64,000 nucleotides of DNA from Chryseobacterium kimseyorum (GCF_025971945.1 NZ_JAPDHW010000005.1:139996-203995), one strand, 5' to 3'; shown: positions 20,030-29,200, counted from the first letter of the stretch. A program made the numbers and translations. The notes: a model not told the origin generated them from the sequence alone.

Positions 20030-20959
20030 TTGAAAACAAGACTATTCCTCCTTTCACTTTTCGGTTTATGTTTAGCCAATGCACAGACCCTAAATTTTAA
20101 ACATCTCGCGGATATGTCTGGGAGAAGAGGAGCTGTAACCAGTGCCATAGCAGGAGACAATATCTATGTGAGCAATGGGTATAAAGATGTGGATGGCAAT
20201 GCTACTATTATTGAGAAATACAGTATTAAAAATAACCGTTGGAGTGTCATCAACTCCAGCCTGGTTCCTAAAAGATTTGCCAATTCGGAGACGTACGGTA
20301 ATAAAATTTATATTTTTAACGGTTGGGGAAACAGTCATCTTGAAATTATAGACCTTGAGACTCATCAAAAAACGAAAGGAGCTGTTAACCATGCCTACAC
20401 CGGAAATGCAGGTTCTGCCATCTATAACGGAAAAATATACACATTCGGCGGAAGTGGGCTAAACAATGCCGCCACTACTGTATTTTCTGACAGATTCCAA
20501 TATTATGACATCGCTTCCGATACCTGGCATCCACTCCCGGATATGCCGACAGCCAGAGAAGCAAGGGGCAAAATTGTGAATGATAAGCTTTATGTCATTG
20601 GTGGTTTTAACGGTACCTCATCCCGCCTGGTCAATGTGTATGATCTCAAAAAAAACCTTTGGACTGATCAATATACGATGCCTGCTGCGATATCGGGTCA
20701 TTCATTAGCGGTATCCGGTAATAAGATTTTTATTGCCGGCGGTTATAATAATCAGAATTTCTTGGCTTATTTTGATACAGAAACCAATAAACTACATAGG
20801 TTATCATCCAATAATATGATTTCCAGACGGCATGCTGCTGCTGAAATATATAATGATAAATTATACATCATCGGCGGAAGTACAGCATCCTCAACCAAAA
20901 CAGCTATTAAAAGTATTCAGGTTGCGGATATTAGTGAAGAAGCACTTTCTGCTAAATAA
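20030..20959 (+). CDS. Secreted kelch-repeat protein
   Basis: 309-aa protein starting with TTG, with a clear signal peptide (TRLFLLSLFGLCLANAQT). The remainder is a run of kelch motifs, about six, each with a Gly-Gly pair and spaced Tyr/Trp, for example GKIYTFGGSGL, DKLYVIGGFNGT, NKIFIAGGYNNQ, and DKLYIIGGSTAS. They should form a beta propeller. Kelch propellers bind proteins or sugars, and the partner is unknown. There is no T9SS domain. Palindromic repeats flank the gene immediately on both sides (copies 3 and 4). Confidence 0.88.
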   Translation: MKTRLFLLSLFGLCLANAQTLNFKHLADMSGRRGAVTSAIAGDNIYVSNGYKDVDGNATIIEKYSIKNNRWSVINSSLVPKRFANSETYGNKIYIFNGWGNSHLEIIDLETHQKTKGAVNHAYTGNAGSAIYNGKIYTFGGSGLNNAATTVFSDRFQYYDIASDTWHPLPDMPTAREARGKIVNDKLYVIGGFNGTSSRLVNVYDLKKNLWTDQYTMPAAISGHSLAVSGNKIFIAGGYNNQNFLAYFDTETNKLHRLSSNNMISRRHAAAEIYNDKLYIIGGSTASSTKTAIKSIQVADISEEALSAK

Positions 20960-20993
20960 ACCCCGATGCTGCAGACTTGTAATCCGTGACTTT
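20960..20993. repeat. Palindromic intergenic repeat, copy 4
   Basis: ACCCCGATGCTGCAGACTTG followed by TAATCCGTGACTTT. It begins at the last base of the kelch gene stop codon and keeps the family start and end, but the palindrome is weakened. Confidence 0.72.
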
Positions 20994-21033
20994 AAAGCTG
21001 CAAAAGTCTTTTCCTAAATGTCATAAATAGTAA

Positions 21034-21369
21034 GAAACCAAGAAAAACCTTTTCGATAAGACCTACAATCATTTCAACATAAGTCTCAACTCATTCGTTT
21101 AAATTGTCAACTTCTTTGTGAAAGCAAACAAGCATTACGTTGAAGAGCTCAAGTGTTTCAAAGAAGCGTTCAACTACTTCGAAGAGGTTATCAAGCAGTT
21201 CGAAGAGCCGATCAACCAGTTCGAAGAGACAATCAACCACTCCGAAGAGACAATCAACCATTCCGAAGAGACAATCAACCACTCCGAAGAGACAATCAAC
21301 CACTCCGAAGAGACAATCAACCATTCCGAAGAGACAATCAACCACTCCGAAGAGGCAATCAAGTACAAT
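21034..21369. repeat. 21-bp tandem repeat array 1 (about 16 units)
   Basis: An exact 21-bp period. Units at 21223-21348 are nearly identical (GAAGAGACAATCAACCACTC plus one base, with only C/T changes). Units decay towards the 5' side (21202, 21181, 21160, 21139, 21118), and the four or so at 21034-21117 keep little beyond CAA followed by a TTC-like end. Being a multiple of three, the array leaves long open frames on both strands (7-residue repeats such as EETINHS), but the period continues past an in-frame TAA at 21100, so the frames look incidental. The array lies between the kelch gene and the winged-helix regulator. Confidence 0.9.
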
Positions 21370-21470
21370 TTATTATATTCCAGTACTTTACAGCCCTTTT
21401 TCAAACTTGGTGAATATCCAGAATATTATTGATATTGAAATCTGAAAAAAAATTAAAGCCAAATGTTTTC

Positions 21471-22379
21471 TTAAGCACCAACTTCCAGCCTGTACCCTTT
21501 CCCACGAATCACCACAATCTTAATATTAGGATCGATTTCCAGTTTCTTTCTGAGTTTTGAGATAAACATATCGAGACTTCGTCCTACAATCACACCGTCA
21601 TCTTCCCATATTTCCTTTTGCAGTCGGCTTCTCTCGATAATTTCGTTGGGAGATGAGGCGAAAATAAGCAACACCCGGCTTTCCGTTGCGGTAAGATCTG
21701 TCGTTATGGCGTTGGTTATAAGCTTGCGGTTTTTTGCATCAAACTGAACAGAGCCTAAGGTGAACAGATCAGCAGGCTGTTTTTCAGGTAAAACTTTTGA
21801 TGACTTTTCAGATTTAGATTTAGCTTTAGATCTGAAAAATATAAAACCTATAAAGGCTAAAAAAGACAGTCCACCCAAAAGATATCCATTCTTTAAAGTG
21901 TTTAGTCCTGCAGGCTTGAATTTAATATCAATTACATAACATGCTCTTGGCTGCTGTCTACCCAGACAGGTTACAATATCATCTTTTTTATCCTTAGATA
22001 CCGAATATCCATACGCAACAGTTGAGTTGCCGCAATTCATAACATTCACAATATAATCATCTGCGAGCGGATCTTTTGCCAGCACACGTTTTGTAAGATT
22101 CACCAGTGAGTCTGGCTGAAAACTAAGATCATTCTCAAAGCTGATTTGATATTCATTTTCGGAAATCTTTTTTACAGGCAGCACTCTTGATGTGCGGTCG
22201 CCGGATTGCAATAGCAGTTCATGTCCTATCTTACGCAGCAACACTTCCCTTTTTGCATATCTAAAGTCTTCATTTTCCTCTGTACTGAAAGCTGCACAGA
22301 TGACAAAGAGGAATGAGAGAAATAGTATACCCAAGAGGTATTTTCGTATTCCAGATGGGTGATTTTGACTAAGATGCAT
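21471..22379 (-). CDS. Membrane-anchored winged-helix transcriptional regulator
   Basis: 302-aa protein with two membrane helices (about residues 12-30 and 160-178) enclosing a ~130-residue periplasmic domain with Cys residues. The C-terminal cytoplasmic OmpR/PhoB-type winged helix (about 210-302) shows LTATESRVLLIFASSPNEII, GRSLDMFISKLRKKL, and VIRGKGYRLEV. This is like ToxR-type one-component sensors but with the DNA-binding domain at the C-terminus. No receiver domain. It is divergent from the secreted 179-aa gene, so that gene is its likeliest target. The periplasmic part presumably senses the signal. Confidence 0.88.
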   Translation of the reverse strand: MHLSQNHPSGIRKYLLGILFLSFLFVICAAFSTEENEDFRYAKREVLLRKIGHELLLQSGDRTSRVLPVKKISENEYQISFENDLSFQPDSLVNLTKRVLAKDPLADDYIVNVMNCGNSTVAYGYSVSKDKKDDIVTCLGRQQPRACYVIDIKFKPAGLNTLKNGYLLGGLSFLAFIGFIFFRSKAKSKSEKSSKVLPEKQPADLFTLGSVQFDAKNRKLITNAITTDLTATESRVLLIFASSPNEIIERSRLQKEIWEDDGVIVGRSLDMFISKLRKKLEIDPNIKIVVIRGKGYRLEVGA

Positions 22380-22559
22380 AGTGTCAAGTTATTATTTACA
22401 AAGTTTACAATTTTATTTACAATTCAAATCCACAAAACCGAAAAATAACAAAGTATTTTCGCTGAGTCATCTTTAACAGAGTAAACATATTCTTTGCCTG
22501 TTCCAGCGTTGATTTAGCAAGATGACGATCTGAGTATAATTTTATAAAACCCCAACACT

Positions 22560-23099
22560 ATGAAAAAAGTAATTTTTGCTTTAATGCTGCCATTGATTGT
22601 AGTAAGCGGACTTGTATTTGCGAATCGCGAAACCAAGAATGAATCAACTAAAAAACAGTTCCAAAAGCCATTATCTGCCGCTGAAAAGACAGCCGCAATG
22701 AAAAAGTGGGAAGCGACTCCTGACGGAATTAAGTTTAAACAGTGGGAAGTGTCTTCCCGAGGTAAAAAAGTGTATGCGGCTGAAGAAAAAATTTGGAAGC
22801 ACCTTACCGATTACACCAATATGGAAGCTGTGGTCACCTCTCTTTCTCTTCCGCCAGGCTCAAGATTAGGTTTCGGAGTGATGGTGAGAATTAATGATGA
22901 CGATTATATTGTAACATTTGATGCAACAGAATCTCAGCTTTCGCAATTGCAAAGCCTCAAGATAAATGACAAGATAATGATCAAAAGCCGCTACGTATCG
23001 CATGCGCCGAAGTACGCATATCCAATAATTTCCTGCGGATCTTTAGAAAAAGACGACAAAGTTATTTTTAAACGTGTTCCCCGTAAAGGTGGTTGCTGA
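22560..23099 (+). CDS. Secreted protein of unknown function
   Basis: 179-aa protein with an N-terminal signal (KKVIFALMLPLIVVSGLVFA). The mature part has a Lys-rich helical start (KPLSAAEKTAAMKKWEATPD) and a beta-rich second half (LGFGVMVRINDDDYIVTF), ending in GGC. I recognise no family. It is transcribed divergently from the membrane-anchored regulator across about 180 bp, so it may be controlled by it. Confidence 0.75.
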   Translation: MKKVIFALMLPLIVVSGLVFANRETKNESTKKQFQKPLSAAEKTAAMKKWEATPDGIKFKQWEVSSRGKKVYAAEEKIWKHLTDYTNMEAVVTSLSLPPGSRLGFGVMVRINDDDYIVTFDATESQLSQLQSLKINDKIMIKSRYVSHAPKYAYPIISCGSLEKDDKVIFKRVPRKGGC

Positions 23100-23280
23100 T
23101 GGACCGTTCAAACTCATTAATTTTTATTTAGTGCTTCATTTATATCTCTTTTCAAGGATTATTCACTTATTGTTTATGCTTTTAAATAATTTTAGCAGAT
23201 TGTTTTTCAAACAGTTAAAAGAAATTTAAAGACAAAAAGCTTGGTTGTGCACCTATTTTAGTGAGGCAATGCGTAAATTC

Positions 23281-23340
23281 GGGTCTTAGTGGTAAGGTTT
23301 AAAATACCACCAAAAAATTTATGATAATATTCAAAGACCC
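23281..23340 (+). promoter_or_regulatory. Nested inverted repeats before the peptidase gene
   Basis: An outer stem GGGTCTT (23281-23287) with AAGACCC (23334-23340) encloses an inner stem GTGGTA (23289-23294) with TACCAC (23305-23310). It ends 21 bp before the chosen ATG at 23362, so it may fold in the mRNA leader. Function unknown. Confidence 0.5.
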
Positions 23341-23361
23341 TAAATGTTTAACAGAAGCAAT

Positions 23362-24663
23362 ATGAAAAAAATAATTTACCTCATCCTGTTTTTTGGATTG
23401 ACGAATATTATTTTTGCACAGAAAAATGAGCAAGTCTTTGTATCAACTGATATAGAAAATTTTTGGCTCGCTCATGACAAAATTACGACCACACAAGATA
23501 GTGTTGAACAATACAGATTTCTAAGAAAACTTTATATTGATAAAGGAACTGATGGGTTAAAAGGTTTAATTGAAACTCGTCATTATTCAGAAAAAGAATT
23601 GATGAATTGGATAACACAAAATCCTAAATTCTGGAATTCTATAAGACCCAATACACTGAAAGTAAAAAGCAGTTATCTCAAGATAAAGGCGAATATCCGA
23701 AAACTTAAAAAAGCTTATCCCGATCTGAAACCATCAACGATCTACTTTGCAATCGGTGCTTTTAGAACAGGCGGAACTATTCAGGGAAACAAAATTTTAA
23801 TTGGAAGTGAACTGTCCTTGGCAGATAAAACTACAATAGTAGATGAGCTTCCAAGTTGGCGGCAGCCTTTTTACAAGATGCAAAATCCGTTAGAGGAACT
23901 ACCTCTTTTGTGTACACACGAGTATGTACATACACAACAAAAAGAGTTAGTCGAAAATTTACTGTCAATATGCTTATATGAAGGAGTTGCCGAATTTATC
24001 TCCTGCAAAGTGACGGGTACAAAATCTGCTGTTCCGGCAATACAATTCGGGAAAAACAATCAAAAAATTGTCGTTGAAAAATTTATTTCTGACATGTTCC
24101 TAATGACAAATAAATACGACTGGTTGTGGGGAGAAAACAGAAATGAGTTAAAAATCAGAGATCTGGGATATTATATCGGCTATGAAATTTGCGAACGATA
24201 TTATAACATTTCAAAAGACAAATCAAAAGCGATCAAGGAACTTATCGAACTTGACTATACAAATGAGAAAGAAGTTGAGCGGATTGTTAACGCAACCAAA
24301 CTTTTCCCGAAATCATTACAAGACTTAAATAGTGATTTTGAGAAACAACGGCCAAATGTAGTTTCAATCTCGCCATTTGAAAACGGCAGTCAGAAAGTAA
24401 AGTCAGGAATTATTCAGATTTCAATTCATTTTTCGGAGGAGATGGACACCAATCAAAGAGGATTTGATTATGGCCCATTCGGTGAAAACTATATTTATAA
24501 ATTCAGGCAGCTGATAGGCTGGAGCAATAACAATAAGACGATCACTATCGAAGTAGAAGTTGTGCCAAATAAACAGTATCAGGTAATGATAACCAATAGA
24601 TTCCGAAGCAAAAATGGCTTTGCCCTTCAACCTTACTTAATTGATTTCAAAACAGATCAATAG
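23362..24663 (+). CDS. Secreted DUF2268-like zinc peptidase with C-terminal Ig-like domain
   Basis: 433 aa from the ATG at 23362; the frame opens 18 bp earlier, but MKKIIYLILFFGLTNIIFAQ is a proper signal peptide. The middle contains a gluzincin-like motif HEYVHTQQ (His186, Glu187, His190), followed by LYEGVAEF, which could supply the third ligand. This fits predicted DUF2268-type zinc proteases. The last ~100 residues (VVSISPFENGSQKV, FSEEMDT, TITIEVEVVPNKQYQVMI) resemble an SbsA-type Ig-like domain. The substrate is unknown. Confidence 0.78.
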   Translation: MKKIIYLILFFGLTNIIFAQKNEQVFVSTDIENFWLAHDKITTTQDSVEQYRFLRKLYIDKGTDGLKGLIETRHYSEKELMNWITQNPKFWNSIRPNTLKVKSSYLKIKANIRKLKKAYPDLKPSTIYFAIGAFRTGGTIQGNKILIGSELSLADKTTIVDELPSWRQPFYKMQNPLEELPLLCTHEYVHTQQKELVENLLSICLYEGVAEFISCKVTGTKSAVPAIQFGKNNQKIVVEKFISDMFLMTNKYDWLWGENRNELKIRDLGYYIGYEICERYYNISKDKSKAIKELIELDYTNEKEVERIVNATKLFPKSLQDLNSDFEKQRPNVVSISPFENGSQKVKSGIIQISIHFSEEMDTNQRGFDYGPFGENYIYKFRQLIGWSNNNKTITIEVEVVPNKQYQVMITNRFRSKNGFALQPYLIDFKTDQ

Positions 24664-24785
24664 CAATACTATTACACTAGAAAGATCTAGCGATCATTTA
24701 AAATCCCTGATGTATAAATAAAATTTTTAACTTTACGTTACAAGGTAAAGACATCAAACACAAATAACTCCCAAATTATAAAAGT

Positions 24786-25349
24786 ATGAGCACCAAATAC
24801 AGTTTTATTTCGCTGGCGTTGATCGTATGTACTTTCGCAGGTTGCAACAATTCAAACAGCCAAAAGGAAAAAGAATTACAATTGAAGGAAAAAGAACTGA
24901 TGCTGAAAGAAAAAGAATTGGATCTGAAAAAAGTTGAATCAAACGACAATCATCTTTCAACCATTGACGCTGTAAAAATAGCTCAAGAACAGTTCAGTAA
25001 CTATTTACCAAACATTCTTAAATCTCATGATGCGATTTTAGATCTGCAGGAACCATATACCGGCGACTTCACCGGTGACGGCATTGAAGACGTAGCCATT
25101 TATTTTTCGCTGGCACCAGCGAATGGTGGAAATGCAATTGTGGGCCAGGGCTTGTCACTGTATCAAAATACGGGAAAAACAGTTAAAGTCATTGCCGGCT
25201 ACGAACCTGATTATCTTTTTGGCTTTGATAAAATAAGCAACGGAAAAATCTATGTGGAAAAACTGGAATATGCCGACACTGACGGCAGATGCTGCCCTTC
25301 TATAAAGACCGCACACATACTTACCATATCCGGAGGAAAGGCTTATTAG
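24786..25349 (+). CDS. Lipoprotein with coiled-coil segment
   Basis: 187-aa lipoprotein with signal and lipobox (CTFAGCNN, Cys20). A Lys/Glu/Leu heptad stretch follows (three KEKELxL-type repeats, about residues 28-50), predicted coiled coil. The C-terminal domain has an FG-GAP/VCBS-like segment, TGDFTGDGIEDVAIYF, and a CC pair near the end. Function unknown. It precedes the M48 protease gene by about 110 bp on the same strand. Confidence 0.8.
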   Translation: MSTKYSFISLALIVCTFAGCNNSNSQKEKELQLKEKELMLKEKELDLKKVESNDNHLSTIDAVKIAQEQFSNYLPNILKSHDAILDLQEPYTGDFTGDGIEDVAIYFSLAPANGGNAIVGQGLSLYQNTGKTVKVIAGYEPDYLFGFDKISNGKIYVEKLEYADTDGRCCPSIKTAHILTISGGKAY

Positions 25350-25457
25350 AATTAATTATAATTCCCGGAATACTTTTCTTTATTTAATTTAAGTCCAACA
25401 CTCAGGATTTTCTTGCCCGATTACCGTTATGTATGTATTATTGTAAAAAATCTAACC

Positions 25458-27515
25458 ATGCACATTCAGATTTCACAGGATTTTAGAAAAAAGACCAAGG
25501 CAGCGGTCTCTTCTATCGTCATCTTTGTTATTGTTTACGTTCTTATATTTCTTTTTACCATCGCATTAGCGTTAGCATGTTTCGGTGGCGGAATCTGGCT
25601 TATTGCTGCAAAACCGATGTTTCTTACCTTAATGCTGGGAGCCGGTTTAGCAGGAACAGGTATTTTTGTTTTCTTTTTTGTTATAAAATTTTTATTTAAA
25701 AAACACCTCAACGACAGAAGTTATCTTACCGAAATCACAAGAGCAGACGAACCTGAACTTTTTAAAATGATTGATGAAATTGTAAGGGAAGCTGAGACCA
25801 ATTTCCCGAAAAAAGTTTATTTATCTAATGACGTTAACGCAAGTGTATTTTATGATTCCAGTTTTTGGAGTATGTTTTTTCCCATTCAGAAAAACCTTAC
25901 GATCGGAGTCGGTCTTATCAACACCACCACGAAGCAGGAACTGAAAGCTATACTGTCTCATGAATTCGGACATTTCTCACAGCGCTCAATGAAGGTTGGC
26001 AGCTATGTGTATAATGTCAATCAGATTATTTTTAATTTGGTGAATGACGATGAATCGTATCGTAATTCTGTTGAAAAGTTCGCTAGTTTCAGCGGTTATT
26101 TTTCAGTTTTTGCGTCACTTGCGATTTTTATTACTTCAAAGATACAATGGGTTCTTGCCAAGATGTATTCTTATGTCAACATCCGTCATATGGCACTTTC
26201 CCGGGAGATGGAATTTCATGCAGATGAAGTTGCAGCCAATATTGCAGGCTCCATTTCTTTGGAAGAATCACTTTTAAGATTGGAACTGGCTAATAATTCT
26301 TACAATAATGTTCTCAATTTCTATGAAGCACGAATTTCAAAAAACCAATCGAGCAGAAACATTTACAGAGAACAGTTTTTTGTTATGAATTTCCTTGCTG
26401 AACAGAGTGAGCTGGAGACCAAATATAATCTTCCGTATGTAAAACTTGCAGAGTCCGGTTTATTCAACAAATCAAAATTAAATATAGAAAACCAGTGGGC
26501 ATCGCATCCTTCCACAGAAGACCGCGTGGCAAAACTGAGACAGCTTAATATCATCAAAGACGTTGACAGCCAGCCAGCCAAAAATTTATTTAAAGATTTC
26601 GAGAGAACAGAAGAAAAACTGACGGCCAAGCTTTTTGCCAACGTAAAATACGAACACGGAAGAACCGATTTAGAATTTGAAACGTTTAAAACTGAATTTG
26701 AAACACAGTATCAGAAAGATTCCTTTGATAAAATCTTCAACAACTATTACGATAACAAAAATCCTGATCCTGAAGCTCAGGAAAATTCCGCTGCAAAAGA
26801 TATTCTGTTTGAAACGCTGTTTGATAATGAAAAAGTAGAGCTTGTTTACACGCTCATCGCTCTGGAAAGTGACAAAAAAACTATTGAGGCGATCGCCAGT
26901 AAAGAATTTGTATTAAAAACATTTGATTACGACGGACGAAAATACAAAGCAGCCGAGGCCAAAAAACTTATTCCTGAAATTGATCAGTCGATCATGGAAA
27001 TCAAAAACCTGATCGTCAGAAATGATTCGGATATTTACAATTACTTCCTGAAAGTAGCGGAGACCCAAAACAGAAAACAGGAATTTGTGAATCTTTATCA
27101 GTCATTTTCAGATTACGATAAGGTGTACGAAGAAAAATATAAGCTGTATATTGACCTTGTGAACTCAACTGCTTTTATGAGTGCGCGAACTCCTTTTGAG
27201 CAGATCAGACATAATTTTGTCACGCTGAAATCTTTAGAAGACCAACTTAAACAGGAGATCAGATTTTACCTTCAGAATCCAAGCCTTATTTCTGAATTCA
27301 GCGATAAAGATCTGAAAGATCTGAAAGATTATATTGAGAAAGAGCATATCTATTTCCGCAACGAAGAATATTTCGAGGCCAATCTTCAACTGCTGATGAA
27401 TGCAATAAATACCCTGCCTTATCTTCTTCACAGAAAATATTTTCTGCTAAAAAAAGATGTTCTTTCGCTGATGAAGGATCTGGAAGAGAATCGTGAGAGA
27501 GAGATGATTTCTTAA
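25458..27515 (+). CDS. M48 family membrane zinc metallopeptidase
   Basis: 685 aa from the ATG at 25458 (a TTG at 25413 in frame is less likely). Two N-terminal membrane helices (residues about 17-75) precede the catalytic domain with HEFGH (His168, Glu169, His172) and the third-ligand motif EFHADEVAA. This is the HtpX/Ste24-type M48 layout. The long C-terminal half (about 300-685) is helical and acidic and not part of the basic family. The likely role is quality control of membrane proteins, by family analogy. Confidence 0.9.
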   Translation: MHIQISQDFRKKTKAAVSSIVIFVIVYVLIFLFTIALALACFGGGIWLIAAKPMFLTLMLGAGLAGTGIFVFFFVIKFLFKKHLNDRSYLTEITRADEPELFKMIDEIVREAETNFPKKVYLSNDVNASVFYDSSFWSMFFPIQKNLTIGVGLINTTTKQELKAILSHEFGHFSQRSMKVGSYVYNVNQIIFNLVNDDESYRNSVEKFASFSGYFSVFASLAIFITSKIQWVLAKMYSYVNIRHMALSREMEFHADEVAANIAGSISLEESLLRLELANNSYNNVLNFYEARISKNQSSRNIYREQFFVMNFLAEQSELETKYNLPYVKLAESGLFNKSKLNIENQWASHPSTEDRVAKLRQLNIIKDVDSQPAKNLFKDFERTEEKLTAKLFANVKYEHGRTDLEFETFKTEFETQYQKDSFDKIFNNYYDNKNPDPEAQENSAAKDILFETLFDNEKVELVYTLIALESDKKTIEAIASKEFVLKTFDYDGRKYKAAEAKKLIPEIDQSIMEIKNLIVRNDSDIYNYFLKVAETQNRKQEFVNLYQSFSDYDKVYEEKYKLYIDLVNSTAFMSARTPFEQIRHNFVTLKSLEDQLKQEIRFYLQNPSLISEFSDKDLKDLKDYIEKEHIYFRNEEYFEANLQLLMNAINTLPYLLHRKYFLLKKDVLSLMKDLEENREREMIS

Positions 27516-27717
27516 AATTACAGAACCTTGTATGATCTGAATTTTAGATACTGAAATTGCAGGTGAACGATTTTTAAACGATTTTTTTTTACTTAATGGA
27601 AATTAATTGAATGTCTCCTTTGCTTCAAGAAACAGTGTATGAGAAACGAATTTGAATGTTTTATATTGACGGTTAACCTTTATTCTTTTTTGTTAATTTT
27701 ACAGACAAGTAGAAATT

Positions 27718-28308
27718 ATGGGTTATATAGAAACGAAAATTGATGAAGCATTCACTAATACTTTCCTGCTTCCGAGAGAAAAGGCAGTAACAGATTTCTT
27801 GGTGGATGTTTTAAATTCGAAATACCAATTCAGAAACGACGATAGAAAGGTAGAGGTTATAAGTATATATTATTATGCTGCCAATCCTTTGGCTTTTATA
27901 TTTGCGCTGCCAAATTATGAGTATTACGCTCCAGATAAAACTATTCAGATTGCAGAACTTCATCTGAAAGATCATTTGTTGGAAGACTACTCCTCTATTG
28001 ATGTTGAGAATTTATGTAAAAAGATTCTGAATGAAAACAGCATTGATTATGCAGCCTATCTCGATCAGGAAAATCGTTTAGATTTTGTTAATTATTGGGA
28101 AAATCAACGCGGTTTGGAAATTGATTTTCTGAAAAACTGCTGGATCAAGGCAAAAGAAAATACCCGTTCAAAGGTGATAGGATTTTTAGAATCATCAGAT
28201 AATTCTGCCGGAATACTTGATTTAGATAACGGTTTTGAACTTCCATTTGAAATAGAAATTGACGAATATTTAAAATCCAGAGGTTTTCTTATTGATAAAG
28301 AAATTTAA
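27718..28308 (+). CDS. Protein of unknown function
   Basis: 196-aa acidic, soluble-looking protein with no signal peptide. I recognise no motif. It is rich in Asp, Glu, Tyr and Asn and appears alpha/beta. It is followed after 8 bp by the arr gene on the same strand and is therefore probably its operon partner. It may be a small conserved Chryseobacterium-group protein, but I cannot say what it does. Confidence 0.7.
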   Translation: MGYIETKIDEAFTNTFLLPREKAVTDFLVDVLNSKYQFRNDDRKVEVISIYYYAANPLAFIFALPNYEYYAPDKTIQIAELHLKDHLLEDYSSIDVENLCKKILNENSIDYAAYLDQENRLDFVNYWENQRGLEIDFLKNCWIKAKENTRSKVIGFLESSDNSAGILDLDNGFELPFEIEIDEYLKSRGFLIDKEI

Positions 28309-28316
28309 AATGAACA

Positions 28317-28733
28317 ATGATGAACACAACAGCTAAAGAAGCTACAGTTTATTACCACGGTACGAAAGCAGATCTGAAAATCGGCGACCTCATCGAAGTC
28401 GGCTACGTTTCAAACTACGGAACAAAAAGAAAATCAAAATATATCTATCTTTCTGAAACTTTGGACGCCGCAACTTGGGGAGCTGAATTGGCTTTCGGAG
28501 ATGGAAAAGAAAGAATTTACGTTGTGGAACCAACCGGAGCAATTGAAGATGATCCCAACGTCACCGATAAAAAGTTTCCGGGAAACCCAACAAAATCATA
28601 CCGCTCTCAACATCCTTTTAAAGTCGTTGGAGAACTTACTGACTGGAAAGGACATTCACCGGAACAGCTCAAAATGATGAAAGATCATTTGGAAAAACTG
28701 AAGGAACAGGGCATTGAAGCAATTGAGGATTAA
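28317..28733 (+). CDS. arr: NAD(+)-rifampin ADP-ribosyltransferase
   Basis: 138-aa Arr enzyme, which inactivates rifamycins by ADP-ribosylating them. The whole family pattern is present: VYYHGTKADLKIGDLI with the catalytic His14, SKYIYLSETLDAATWGAELA with the NAD-site Tyr, and VEPTGAIEDDPNVTDKKFPG with the conserved Asp, then NPTKSYRS. Length is the usual ~140 aa. It sits in a short same-strand run between a 196-aa unknown gene (8-bp gap) and a DUF1801 gene (26-bp gap). Nothing mobile is visible next to it, so it looks like an intrinsic chromosomal copy. Confidence 0.95.
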   Translation: MMNTTAKEATVYYHGTKADLKIGDLIEVGYVSNYGTKRKSKYIYLSETLDAATWGAELAFGDGKERIYVVEPTGAIEDDPNVTDKKFPGNPTKSYRSQHPFKVVGELTDWKGHSPEQLKMMKDHLEKLKEQGIEAIED

Positions 28734-28759
28734 TTAAAAAAGATTTAAAATTCTAAGTC

Positions 28760-29200
28760 ATGGCTAAACCTAACAAAACCACCGAAACTCAAGTCAGCGT
28801 CACAGATTTTATTAATTCTTACGTTGAAAATGAACAGAAAAAAGCAGACAGTTTCGAACTCATTAAGCTGATGAGCGAATGGACAGGATTTGAACCTAAA
28901 ATGTGGGGACCAACGATCATAGGATTTGGAAGTTACCATTACAAATACGCAAGCGGACATGAAGGAGACATGCCTGTCATCGGTTTTTCTCCCCGCAAAG
29001 CAGAGTTTTCGTTATACGTGTATTCGCCAACAGAAGAAAATGAACCTTTACTGGCTGATCTCGGGAAATTTAAAATGGGAAAAGCCTGCATCTATGTAAA
29101 AAAGCTGTCAGATATCAACATCGATACTTTGGAAAAACTCTGTAAGACGACTATTGCATACATTAATAAGCATCACGAATGTGCGTGCAGAGAGAAATAG
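28760..29200 (+). CDS. DUF1801 domain protein
   Basis: 146-aa cytoplasmic protein of the DUF1801 (YdhG-like) family: helical start SVTDFINSYVENEQKKADSF, then the typical MWGPTIIGFGSYHYKYASG and GFSPRKAEFSLYVY, and GKACIYVKKLSDINIDTL near the end. The fold is SCP2-like or heme-iron-like by family description; no reaction is known. It follows arr closely and is probably in the same transcript. Confidence 0.88.
   Translation: MAKPNKTTETQVSVTDFINSYVENEQKKADSFELIKLMSEWTGFEPKMWGPTIIGFGSYHYKYASGHEGDMPVIGFSPRKAEFSLYVYSPTEENEPLLADLGKFKMGKACIYVKKLSDINIDTLEKLCKTTIAYINKHHECACREK

Noticed and set aside
21034..21369. CRISPR array
   Set aside because: Units abut with no spacers, and no cas genes are in the window.
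21091..21432. Open reading frames through 21-bp array 1 on both strands
   Set aside because: A period of 21 bp keeps several frames open on both strands. The period continues past an in-frame TAA on the plus strand (21100-21102), and the frames carry no sign of translation. I treat them as incidental.
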